7,524 bases of DNA, taken from contig JAFRZS010000059.1 of assembly GCA_017442445.1 (NCBI GenBank), positions 1 through 7,524 on the forward strand. The letters are read 5' to 3'. The notes beneath the pieces are model-generated. The model was given only the letters and a program-made list of their open reading frames with translations, was not told the DNA's origin and did no database searches. Positions 1-6,192 of this stretch are shown piece by piece. Each line of letters begins with the position of its first letter. Position 1 is the first letter of the stretch. The translations under genes and the position numbers were made by a program. The stretch comes from Clostridia bacterium (GTDB lineage: Bacteria > Bacillota > Clostridia > Oscillospirales > Acutalibacteraceae).

Positions 1-936
1 AACGGCACTTATGTGTCTGCCCTTATCACCCTCGGTTGTTAAATTCCAACCGTTGCCGTCTTTTTTGAAATCAATTCTTGAATATGATCCTTTATCAGTT
101 ACAGTGCTTGTTAAAGAAGTTGTTCTGCCGTCTGCAAAGTAACCTGCGAAGGTATATCCTGCCTTTGTCGGAGCAACGATGTCAGGTAATGCACTACCAT
201 AAGTTGCTTGCACGGAAGCTGTACCCCCGGTACCGCCAACTCTGTCAAGTGTAATCGTGACCGACTTAGCAGTCCATTGTGCGTAAAGTGTTAACGGTTC
301 ATTTGCTGTATAAGTTGCACCCGATTCATAACTTGTACCTGTACCATTTTGTGCTGTGTTCCAATTTTTGAAAGTATAGCCTGTTTTTGTCGGCTTGGTT
401 GTACTGAGTGTCAGATTTTCTCCGTGCTTTTTGGTTTGATTTGCCGGTTGACCTGAACCTCCGTTTGCATTATATGTTACCGTATATGTTTTTCTCTCCC
501 AACGTGCATAAAGTGTTACTGACTCATCTTTAGTATAACTGTCACCCGGTTGGTATTCCACGGTACCGGTTGAAGTAGTTGCCCAGCCTAAGAATGTATA
601 TCCTGTGTGCGTAGGTACATTGGTTGTTAAGGTAAGTGCAACACCGTGTGTTTTTGTCTGTGCTGCCGGTGCTCCTGTACCGGTATTTGCATCATAAGAA
701 ACAGTATATGTTTTTACAGTCCATTGTGCATAAAGTGTTACATCTGCATTTTCTGTATAACTTGCACCCGATGCATAAGTTGTACCTGTACCATCACTTT
801 TTGTATTCCAACTTTTGAAAGTATAGCCTGTTTTTGTCGGCTTGGTTGTGCTGAGTGTCAAAGCTACTCCGTGCGTTTTGGTTTGATTTGTCGGTATGCC
901 TGTACCACCGTTTCCATCGTATGTAACAGTATAAGT
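1..936 (-). repeat. Array of four B-type (Flg_new-like) protein repeats, about 70-75 codons each
   Basis: Three full units end in tryptophan codons at 721-723, 499-501 and 274-276, giving units of 74-75 codons. A fourth unit fills 1-270 and is incomplete or divergent. Units 1 and 3 are much closer to each other than to unit 2: 366-413 and 813-860 match at 47 of 48 bases, 447 bp (two units) apart. This points to recent duplication or gene conversion within the array. Confidence 0.88.
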
Positions 937-1947
937 CTTTGGCGCAAGTGCGTTGACCGCATTCTGAAGATTTGTATAAGCATTATCAATAGATGTCTGC
1001 GGTACGCCGCCTTCAAGAACTGTTTTAGCCGCATTGAGAGCATTCTGATATGTTGTCCACGACGCAGAACTATATGAAGCACTGTTCCTGTTCGCAGTAT
1101 TCACTTCATAATCATACAAGTTCCAAAGCTGTGTTGAGTCAACCCATATATAATCTATATAAAACTCGAAAGTATAGGTAAGCGTAACAGTAGTATAGCC
1201 GTACATTCCGGCTCCCGCTGCGATTGATTTAACAGTCGCAGTGTAAGTAACAGGATTTGAAGACTGTGCAGAAGGTGTCGAAGAAACCGGTGTAAAAGTA
1301 TATGGTGTGCTACTGCCTTTCGTAAATTTGTAACTTGTGGGAGCTTTCATGTAGTTGGAATCAGTCGCGGAAAAAGAAAGTGTAGAATTTTCAGAGCTCG
1401 TTGTATTATTAGATGAATAATCTATTGTACGACATGCAGCATCAAATTTAACTGTTGACAATGATGTGGCACCGTTTGCGGCACCAAGCGTATTTGAGCT
1501 ATTTTTATCGTAATAAAAAATACCTCTATCTGTACTATTTACTGATAAGGAGCCTGTAAACTTCGTTGATGTACCGGAACCACGATTTGTACGTGAATCT
1601 GTTCGAGCCGCAGTCTGAGAAACGCTATGAAGACCTTTAACTACGAAATAATAATCAGCAGTCGGTTCCCAGCCGTAGATTCCTCCATCAGTAATGTATT
1701 TAATATCAAATACCAATTGCTCGGATGGTGCCGCCTGTTCGGCAACAACAAATTCCTTTTCATTTGTAGTTTCAGATGTGTCTTCGTCCTCCTGACCAAG
1801 ACTTTCGACAAATCCGTCAACTGAATCTGCGATTTTCTGACTTATACTTTCAAATAAATCACCGATTTCATCAACTGCAGGACCAAACGGTGCAGATGTT
1901 ATCAGCATACATACAGAAAGTACAAGCGATAAGATTTTTGAGAACAT
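1..1947 (-). CDS. Large secreted B-repeat (Listeria-Bacteroides repeat) surface protein, 3' end outside window
   Basis: The frame is open for 649 codons from ATG at 1947 to the window edge with no stop, so the C-terminus is missing. GGAGGG (1954-1959) lies 6 nt before the ATG. The protein begins MFSKILSLVLSVCMLITSA, a typical signal peptide. An acidic linker follows (about 22-65), then a Ser/Thr/Asn-rich region (about 66-265) that I cannot assign. Next comes a FIVAR-like segment (about 274-336: W275, YSSASW ending at W297, regular Ala/Leu heptads). Then there are B-type repeats at about 339-409, 414-483 and 488-558, each with YTVTY(D/N)..., GYTF..W and a closing LYA(Q/R)W, and a divergent fourth from about 562. 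Proteins of this build in Firmicutes are cell-surface or extracellular and often act in adhesion; the role here is inferred. Any anchor (LPXTG, SLH or cell-wall-binding repeats) would lie beyond the edge. The family assignment is firm, the function is not. Confidence 0.9.
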   Translation of the reverse strand, partial: MFSKILSLVLSVCMLITSAPFGPAVDEIGDLFESISQKIADSVDGFVESLGQEDEDTSETTNEKEFVVAEQAAPSEQLVFDIKYITDGGIYGWEPTADYYFVVKGLHSVSQTAARTDSRTNRGSGTSTKFTGSLSVNSTDRGIFYYDKNSSNTLGAANGATSLSTVKFDAACRTIDYSSNNTTSSENSTLSFSATDSNYMKAPTSYKFTKGSSTPYTFTPVSSTPSAQSSNPVTYTATVKSIAAGAGMYGYTTVTLTYTFEFYIDYIWVDSTQLWNLYDYEVNTANRNSASYSSASWTTYQNALNAAKTVLEGGVPQTSIDNAYTNLQNAVNALAPKTYTVTYDGNGGTGIPTNQTKTHGVALTLSTTKPTKTGYTFKSWNTKSDGTGTTYASGASYTENADVTLYAQWTVKTYTVSYDANTGTGAPAAQTKTHGVALTLTTNVPTHTGYTFLGWATTSTGTVEYQPGDSYTKDESVTLYARWERKTYTVTYNANGGSGQPANQTKKHGENLTLSTTKPTKTGYTFKNWNTAQNGTGTSYESGATYTANEPLTLYAQWTAKSVTITLDRVGGTGGTASVQATYGSALPDIVAPTKAGYTFAGYFADGRTTSLTSTVTDKGSYSRIDFKKDGNGWNLTTEGDKGRHISAV

Positions 1948-2020
1948 ATTTTTCCCTCCAAAATAAATAATTATTTCTTGTTTTGCATAAAGTATAATTC
2001 TTCTTAGTCAATTTAATTAT

Positions 2021-2049
2021 ATTGTATCATGTTATTTCTGTTTTGTAAA
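2021..2049 (-). promoter_or_regulatory. Sigma-A promoter of the B-repeat protein gene
   Basis: On the minus strand TTTACA (2049-2044) is followed after exactly 17 nt by TACAAT (2026-2021). The -10 box is preceded by TGA, an extended -10. Transcription would start near 2014, leaving a leader of about 67 nt before the ATG. A second TATAAT-like box (2021-2016) overlaps but has no good -35. Confidence 0.6.
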
Positions 2050-2153
2050 TATGTTTATTTCCAACATAAAAATTTATTTTTTGGGGTGATTTTAAAAAAT
2101 TTTAAGCAAAACAAGGCAAATTATAAAATTAACCTTTTGTTCACACTCTCGGC

Positions 2154-2182
2154 TTGACTCTTATTTTTTGATTTGATATAAT
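2154..2182 (+). promoter_or_regulatory. Sigma-A promoter of the lipid kinase gene
   Basis: TTGACT (2154-2159), 17 nt spacer, TATAAT (2177-2182), with TGA just before the -10 (extended -10). The start point is predicted near 2189, giving a leader of about 43 nt. Together with the minus-strand promoter at 2021-2049 this makes the gap 1948-2231 a divergent regulatory region; I see no convincing operator or riboswitch in it. Confidence 0.75.
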
Positions 2183-2219
2183 TTGAAGGTTGATGTTATA
2201 AAGATTTTAAATTCATTAC

Positions 2220-2227
2220 GGACGTGA
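2220..2227 (+). promoter_or_regulatory. Ribosome binding site that fixes a TTG start
   Basis: GGACGTGA is one mismatch from the ideal GGAGGTGA. It places the TTG at 2232 at normal distance (7 nt after GGACG). The only in-frame upstream ATG (2193) meets a stop two codons later, and the protein from the TTG begins right at the family's N-terminal strand, so TTG is the best start. Confidence 0.65.
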
Positions 2228-2231
2228 TTTT

Positions 2232-3149
2232 TTGGAATTAAAGAAAGCACTTTTGATAGCCAATCCCTGTTCGGGAATTGACCGCAAACGACTTGATGCG
2301 GAGAATGTTGCTGAACACTTGTCAGAAACAGGATTTGATTTTACTGTTCAGACAACCTCTGCTCCCGGTGATGCAACAACAATTACTGAAGAACTCGGTG
2401 CTGAACACGATGTTCTCGTTTGTTGCGGCGGTGACGGAACTCTTAACGAAGTCATAAACGGTCTTTTAAAACTTGATAAAAAACCTACTGTCGGATATGT
2501 CCCCTTAGGTTCGACAAATGACCTTGCATCTACTCTCGGAATTGATGTGGGTATCGGTTCTGCAACAGATATGATTTTATCAGGCAAAACAAATACTTTC
2601 GATGTAGGTTTATTTAAGGATAAATATTTTAACTACATCGCTTCCTTCGGTATTGCAAGTGACCTCTCATATGCTACACCGCAGAAATTAAAAAATCTCT
2701 TCGGTCACGAAGCTTATGTTATTTACGCAATTTTTGTCCGTTTCTTCCCTATGGTTTTAGAATTCAAACCCACACGCATGAAGATTGAGTTTAACGGTCA
2801 GGTAATTGAAGACGAAATTTATTTCGGTGCAATTTCAAATACTACTTCTGTTGCGGGAGTTTTCAAATACGATGACATAAAACTCAATGACGGATATTTT
2901 GAATTGTTGCTGATTAAAAATCTCAAAAGAAAAACCGATATGTTTGGAATCCTTGATAAAATAATCAAGAAAGACTACAGCGGTGACAATATTGTTTTCG
3001 CTAAGACAAAGCATGTTAAAATCACCTCTGAAGAAAAAATTCCGTGGACTCTTGACGGAGAATACGGCGGTAAACACGGTGATGTTGAAATAAGTGTTAT
3101 CAATAATGCTTATGAAATTTTTTCAGATAAATCTGATTTATTTGTTTAG
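2232..3149 (+). CDS. Diacylglycerol kinase family lipid kinase (DagK/YegS type)
   Basis: This 305-residue protein, of normal family length, starts at TTG. The DAGK catalytic domain (PF00781 type) is visible in order: IANPCSG (9-15), the nucleotide-binding GGDGTLNEVINGL (66-78), PLGSTND (91-97, usually PLGTGND in homologues), FGIASDLSY (139-147), LNDG (218-221) and LDGE (274-277). In the Staphylococcus DgkB model, Asp residues of the GGDGT, DG and DGE motifs support catalysis and metal binding, and all have counterparts here. The family uses ATP to phosphorylate diacylglycerol or related lipids at the inner face of the membrane, recycling diacylglycerol into phosphatidic acid. No membrane segment is seen, as expected for a soluble, membrane-associated enzyme. 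It has its own promoter and terminator, so is probably monocistronic. The exact lipid substrate cannot be told from sequence. Confidence 0.93.
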   Translation: MELKKALLIANPCSGIDRKRLDAENVAEHLSETGFDFTVQTTSAPGDATTITEELGAEHDVLVCCGGDGTLNEVINGLLKLDKKPTVGYVPLGSTNDLASTLGIDVGIGSATDMILSGKTNTFDVGLFKDKYFNYIASFGIASDLSYATPQKLKNLFGHEAYVIYAIFVRFFPMVLEFKPTRMKIEFNGQVIEDEIYFGAISNTTSVAGVFKYDDIKLNDGYFELLLIKNLKRKTDMFGILDKIIKKDYSGDNIVFAKTKHVKITSEEKIPWTLDGEYGGKHGDVEISVINNAYEIFSDKSDLFV

Positions 3150-3151
3150 TA

Positions 3152-3191
3152 AAAAAGGTTGAAAAAAACATCTGTTTTTTTCAACCTTTTT
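3152..3191. terminator. Two-way intrinsic terminator between lipid kinase and NhaC-family gene
   Basis: A perfect 19-bp inverted repeat (3152-3170 with 3173-3191) has a GGTTG/CAACC core flanked by A runs on one arm and T runs on the other. It starts 3 nt after the kinase stop and ends 4 nt before the stop of the convergent gene, so each strand reads hairpin plus U-tract. Confidence 0.88.
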
Positions 3192-3194
3192 ATT

Positions 3195-4505
3195 TTATTT
3201 TTTCTTTTCGGGTATTACAAAAATAAATACTAGCGAACTCAAAAGCAATATCATCGGATAGAAAAGATATGCAATTACGTCAAATGCAGACAGTTTGAAA
3301 TTCAAAGTGTTTACCGCAGAAAGTGCTACAAGAATCTGTGCACCGTAGGGTAAAAATCCCTGGAATATGCACGAAAAAGTATCAAGAATTGAAGCAACTT
3401 TTTTGCCTTCAATATTATGGTCTTTCGCCATCTCACTTGCTATCGGATTTGCCATTACTATCGCAACTGTATTGTTTGCCGTTGCAATATCCATAAGTCC
3501 TACCAACAAACCGATTCCCAACTGTACACTTTTTCTGCCCTTAAAAATTTTTCGTATTCCGTTGAGTAAAGCTTCAAAACCGCCGTTATATTTTATGAGT
3601 GCGCAGAGCGCCGCAACAAGTATTGCTACCATTGATGTTTCAAACATTCCCGCAGCACCGTTGCCCATGTTGGAAAGTAATTCGGAAAAGCTTACAGCGT
3701 TTGTTACAAGCATTATTATACTTCCTGATACAATTCCTATAATGAGTGTTATAAAAACATTTATTCCTACAATTCCGCTGATTAACACAAGCACGTACGG
3801 AATAATCTGTACCATATCGTATTCTTTGTTTATGCCTTCAACAATATCTGCATTCATTGACAGTATAAAAATTAATATCAGCGTTACGATTGCGGCAGGT
3901 AACACAACTGAAAAGTTCATACGGAATTTATCCTTCATTTTGCAACCCTGTCCGTTACAGGCGGCAATAGTTGTATCTGAAATAAACGAAAGATTATCAC
4001 CGAACATCGCACCGCCAATAACCGTGCCGACACATAACGGAAGTGAAAATCCCGAACCCGCTGAAATTGCAACAGCAATCGGTGTTATCAGAGTAATTGT
4101 TCCGACCGATGTTCCCATCGCAGTTGAAACAAAGCAACTGACAATAAAAATTACAACTACCGCGAATCTCGGCGGTGTTACGGACAACATAAAATACGCA
4201 ACACTTTCTGCAGAATTTCTTCCGACTACGCCGACAAAAATTCCTGCAAGTAAAAATATTATCAGCATTGTAATAATATTTTTATCACCTATTCCGTTGC
4301 CCATAATTTCAAATTTTTTATCAAGATTTACGCCGCGTGTCTGTAAAATTCCTACGAACAATGCAAGTAAAAAAGCTACTACAACAGGGACATTATAAAA
4401 ACCCATTGATATCTTCATTACATATTCAAAAATTATTCCGAGCGTGAGATAAAATACTACAAATATCCCTATCGGCAAAAGTGCAAGTGCATTTGATTTT
4501 TTCAT
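3195..4505 (-). CDS. NhaC-family Na+/H+ (or metabolite/cation) antiporter
   Basis: A 436-residue, very hydrophobic membrane protein with about ten to twelve helices, of full NhaC-family length (PF03553, COG1757). The hallmark GGAMFGDNLSFISDTT is at 164-179; other conserved stretches are STAMGTSVGT (127-136), ATANNTVAIV (341-350) and GFLPYGAQ (383-390). Family members exchange external protons for cytoplasmic sodium, and some relatives (MleN, MetT-like) move organic or amino acids with sodium, so the substrate is not settled. It starts at ATG 4505, with a modest AGAGAG (4512-4517) as ribosome site. It stands alone, with a promoter upstream (4533-4562) and the shared terminator at 3152-3191. 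The long opposite-strand frame at 3367-4398 is a shadow of this gene. Confidence 0.92.
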   Translation of the reverse strand: MKKSNALALLPIGIFVVFYLTLGIIFEYVMKISMGFYNVPVVVAFLLALFVGILQTRGVNLDKKFEIMGNGIGDKNIITMLIIFLLAGIFVGVVGRNSAESVAYFMLSVTPPRFAVVVIFIVSCFVSTAMGTSVGTITLITPIAVAISAGSGFSLPLCVGTVIGGAMFGDNLSFISDTTIAACNGQGCKMKDKFRMNFSVVLPAAIVTLILIFILSMNADIVEGINKEYDMVQIIPYVLVLISGIVGINVFITLIIGIVSGSIIMLVTNAVSFSELLSNMGNGAAGMFETSMVAILVAALCALIKYNGGFEALLNGIRKIFKGRKSVQLGIGLLVGLMDIATANNTVAIVMANPIASEMAKDHNIEGKKVASILDTFSCIFQGFLPYGAQILVALSAVNTLNFKLSAFDVIAYLFYPMILLLSSLVFIFVIPEKKK

Positions 4506-4532
4506 GTCAATTCTCTCTTTTATTTTTTACTG

Positions 4533-4562
4533 ATTATAACACACTCCCTCTAATTAAATCAA
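4533..4562 (-). promoter_or_regulatory. Sigma-A promoter of the NhaC-family gene
   Basis: Minus strand: TTGATT (4562-4557), 18 nt, TATAAT (4538-4533), with TGT before the -10 (extended -10). The start point would be near 4526, leaving about 20 nt of leader. It lies just downstream of the terminator of the preceding gene, so the antiporter is transcribed separately. Confidence 0.7.
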
Positions 4563-4567
4563 GCTTT

Positions 4568-4602
4568 AAAAACAAAAAGCACAGAGGACAAGCCTCTGTG
4601 CT
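4568..4602 (-). terminator. Intrinsic terminator of the secreted Ig-like protein gene
   Basis: Read on the minus strand, AGCACAGAGG (4602-4593) pairs with CCTCTGTGCT (4587-4578) as a perfect 10-bp stem around a 5-nt loop. A T-rich tract (4578-4568, TTTTTGTTTTT with the last stem T) follows. It begins 6 nt after the stop codon at 4609. Confidence 0.92.
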
Positions 4603-4608
4603 GAATTT

Positions 4609-5775
4609 TTATGCTACTTCTGCACCGAAAATGATTGTGAAGATAAATTCACTGAACCATTCTACAATCATTTCAAAGAACATTCTGATTTGTGTAATAA
4701 AACCTAAGGGATTTTTTACTCTGTAAGTATCTGTTACATAATTTCCTTCATCGTCGCCGTAACCGACTTCAGCAGTAATGCAGAAATTGTCTGTTAAGGT
4801 TGTTCCGTTTTCACTTAACTCATAATCCATTACGATTACAAAAACATAGAAGCCTTCAATTTCACCCACTACATAGTAACTGTCAATCTCTGTTGCTTCA
4901 TCAAAAGTTTTTGCAAAAGATTTAACTGTTCCGTCTTTTAAAGTTACATCACATTTTATTGAAGAAAGTGTTTTGGAGCTTGCATCAAAATCACATTCTT
5001 TGATTTCAATTTTTTCAAAGGGTTCATCTTCGACAATAACTTTCTTTGTGAAAACCTCATCGTAAAAACTAAAAGTTAATTCGTCATCTTCACTTATATA
5101 AAGATCGATATATTCGTCACCGAGATAGTATTCATACATATCCTTGTCATAGCTGAGCTCAAGAGTTTCTGTATTAAGATCAGAATATGTTACAAGGAAT
5201 TTTGTTCCATCAAGATCAAAATAGTCACAGTTTCTGTAGATTTTTGTCGGAAGGAAGTTAAGCGGAAGTATGCTTAAAACATAGGCGTTCTTAACAGCTT
5301 TTTCTACTACAAAATCAGTAGTAACCGATTCACCATAGAATGCTAATGTGGTATTGTCAACTGTAACTGATATTTCTACATCAACAGTTTTTGCTTTGTT
5401 GTTCTTTGCTTCAAGATACTCTGCATAGGAAACATATGCATCTGCATATACTTCGTAGCTGTCAGTTTGCAGGAAACTGTCACTAAGAGAAAGTTCTTCT
5501 GTATTTCCGTCTGAAAAAGCTACTTCTATCTCATAATCAATCATTGCATAGTTGAGATAAAAATATTCTTCTTCAATCATTTCAGGAGAGCCGTCTTCTT
5601 CATACCACTCAAGCATTTCATCAAAATAAGCTGTCATTTCTTTGAGCGAAATCGCATTATCATCAATGAATTTTACCGATTCAACTTCCGGCAAGGGTGT
5701 TGCCGCAAAAGACGGAATAACCATCATTGACATAAGTGTAACAAGTGCTAAAATAAGTGCTAAAAATTTCTTCAT
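4609..5775 (-). CDS. Secreted acidic protein with degenerate bacterial Ig-like repeats and amphipathic C-terminal tail
   Basis: 388 residues from ATG 5775, with AAAGGAG (5790-5784) 8 nt upstream. Residues 1-24 (MKKFLALIL...IPSFA) form a clear signal peptide, with cleavage likely after SFA. I do not recognise the family. The mature part is acidic and rich in Asp, Glu and Tyr. Three related stretches of the form V-x-[FYL]-x-D-[GL]-x-T-x can be seen: YEIEVAFSDGNTEELSL (81-97), TKFLVTYSDLNTETLEL (191-207) and IKCDVTLKDGTVKSF (273-287). The middle one, with LPTKIYRNCDYFDLDG before it (175-190), resembles bacterial Ig-like group 3 (Big_3) domains. The end (357-385) is an aromatic/hydrophobic amphipathic segment with FFEMIVEWFSEFIFTIIF at 366-383, a possible membrane or surface association element. 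No LPXTG or lipobox is seen. It is divergent from an Xre regulator and has two promoters and its own terminator. Confidence 0.85.
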   Translation of the reverse strand: MKKFLALILALVTLMSMMVIPSFAATPLPEVESVKFIDDNAISLKEMTAYFDEMLEWYEEDGSPEMIEEEYFYLNYAMIDYEIEVAFSDGNTEELSLSDSFLQTDSYEVYADAYVSYAEYLEAKNNKAKTVDVEISVTVDNTTLAFYGESVTTDFVVEKAVKNAYVLSILPLNFLPTKIYRNCDYFDLDGTKFLVTYSDLNTETLELSYDKDMYEYYLGDEYIDLYISEDDELTFSFYDEVFTKKVIVEDEPFEKIEIKECDFDASSKTLSSIKCDVTLKDGTVKSFAKTFDEATEIDSYYVVGEIEGFYVFVIVMDYELSENGTTLTDNFCITAEVGYGDDEGNYVTDTYRVKNPLGFITQIRMFFEMIVEWFSEFIFTIIFGAEVA

Positions 5776-5798
5776 GATTTTTTCTCCTTTTTTCTTTT

Positions 5799-5827
5799 AT
5801 AATATCACTACTTTTTAATTTTGTCCA
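5799..5827 (-). promoter_or_regulatory. Proximal promoter (P2) of the secreted protein gene
   Basis: Minus strand: TGGACA (5827-5822), 17 nt, TATTAT (5804-5799) with TGA before the -10. The start point would be near 5792, giving a leader of roughly 17 nt that just includes the ribosome site. It lies outside the palindromes at 5871-5895. Confidence 0.45.
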
Positions 5828-5852
5828 GATGTTTTTTTCGTAGTGCAACAAC

Positions 5853-5881
5853 ATTATAGGTCATTTTCACCCTATTGTCAA
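5853..5881 (-). promoter_or_regulatory. Distal consensus promoter (P1) of the secreted protein gene
   Basis: Minus strand: TTGACA (5881-5876), exactly 17 nt, TATAAT (5858-5853), a perfect sigma-A match. The predicted start is near 5846, with a leader of about 70 nt. The -35 box lies inside the palindrome at 5871-5885, so a bound repressor would block it directly. Confidence 0.78.
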
Positions 5882-5895
5882 TAGGTCAATTTGAC
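5856..5895. promoter_or_regulatory. Likely operator: overlapping palindromes and direct repeats in the divergent promoter region
   Basis: CCTATTGTCAATAGG (5871-5885) is a perfect 15-nt palindrome with a central base. It shares its last base with a second one, GTCAATTTGAC (5885-5895). ATAGGTCA occurs directly repeated at 5856-5863 and 5881-5888, 25 bp apart, one copy touching the -10 and the other the -35 of P1. GTCAAT is also repeated at 5877-5882 and 5885-5890. The divergent Xre-type protein is the obvious candidate to bind here. I found no strong forward promoter for the regulator; it may be masked by or overlap these elements. The symmetry is seen; the binding is inferred. Confidence 0.6.
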
Positions 5896-5918
5896 ATAAT
5901 ATAAAAAGAGGTGAAAAT

Positions 5919-6155
5919 ATGAATCGATTGAGAGATTTAAGGAAAGAGCGCGGATATACACAAATAAAGATGCAGATATTAACCGGCATTGACCAGAGCG
6001 ATTATTCAAAAATTGAGCGTGGTAAACGTTATTACACTTTTGAACAATGCATAAAAATTGCACGTGCCCTTGACACAAGTATGGATTATCTTGCAGGACT
6101 TACGGATATAAAAGAACCTTATCCGAGAACGGAAAAAATAAAAAATAAAAAATAA
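5919..6155 (+). CDS. Small Xre-family helix-turn-helix transcriptional regulator
   Basis: 78 residues, almost only a DNA-binding domain. The start at ATG 5919 is set by GAGGTG (5908-5913) 5 nt upstream. The Cro/C1-type HTH (HTH_3) runs from about residue 3 to 60: LRDLRKERGYTQ leads into the first helix, Q26SDYSKIERGKRYYTFEQ covers the recognition helix and the conserved S-x-I-E-x-G turn, and IARALDTSMDYLAGLTD (47-63) is the usual closing helix. A Lys-rich tail follows (72-78). No sensor or effector domain is present, so it probably works as a dimeric repressor or autoregulator. The palindromes between it and the divergent secreted-protein gene are the likely target. Single-domain Xre proteins also occur as phage repressors and antitoxins, but no phage or toxin gene is nearby. 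It ends in a two-way terminator. Confidence 0.92.
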   Translation: MNRLRDLRKERGYTQIKMQILTGIDQSDYSKIERGKRYYTFEQCIKIARALDTSMDYLAGLTDIKEPYPRTEKIKNKK

Positions 6156-6190
6156 ATGAGTTGATTTTTATTTCAACTCATTTATTTTTT
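6147..6190. terminator. Two-way intrinsic terminator between Xre regulator and DUF1292 gene
   Basis: An inverted repeat of about 18 bp (6147-6164 with 6173-6190) surrounds an 8-nt loop. The core is ATGAGTTGA/TCAACTCAT, with A-rich and T-rich outer arms that act as U-tract on either strand. The regulator's stop codon (6153-6155) lies inside the left arm, and the right arm ends 2 nt before the DUF1292 stop. Confidence 0.85.
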
Positions 6191-6192
6191 TA

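Noticed and set aside
646..1077. 143-codon plus-strand frame rich in Cys and Ile
   Set aside because: It lies opposite the B-repeat gene in the mirror phase; its composition is the complement of Thr/Tyr/Ala-rich codons, and it has no ribosome site or recognisable motif.
2006..2011. TTGACT on the minus strand as -35 of the B-repeat gene
   Set aside because: No acceptable -10 stands 16-18 nt downstream; TTTACA-17-TACAAT at 2049-2021 is better.
3367..4398. 343-codon plus-strand frame
   Set aside because: It is entirely antisense to the NhaC-family gene, whose motifs are conserved on the other strand; the frame is open only because of that gene's codon use.
5805..5846. Riboswitch or attenuator in the leader of the secreted protein gene
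   Set aside because: Only a weak 6-bp pairing (CACTAC with GTAGTG) around a long loop is visible, with no terminator before the gene.
5891..5896. TTGACA on the plus strand as -35 of the Xre regulator
   Set aside because: A 17-nt spacer would place the -10 on the start codon itself, so it cannot drive this gene as drawn; it is better explained as half of the palindrome 5885-5895.
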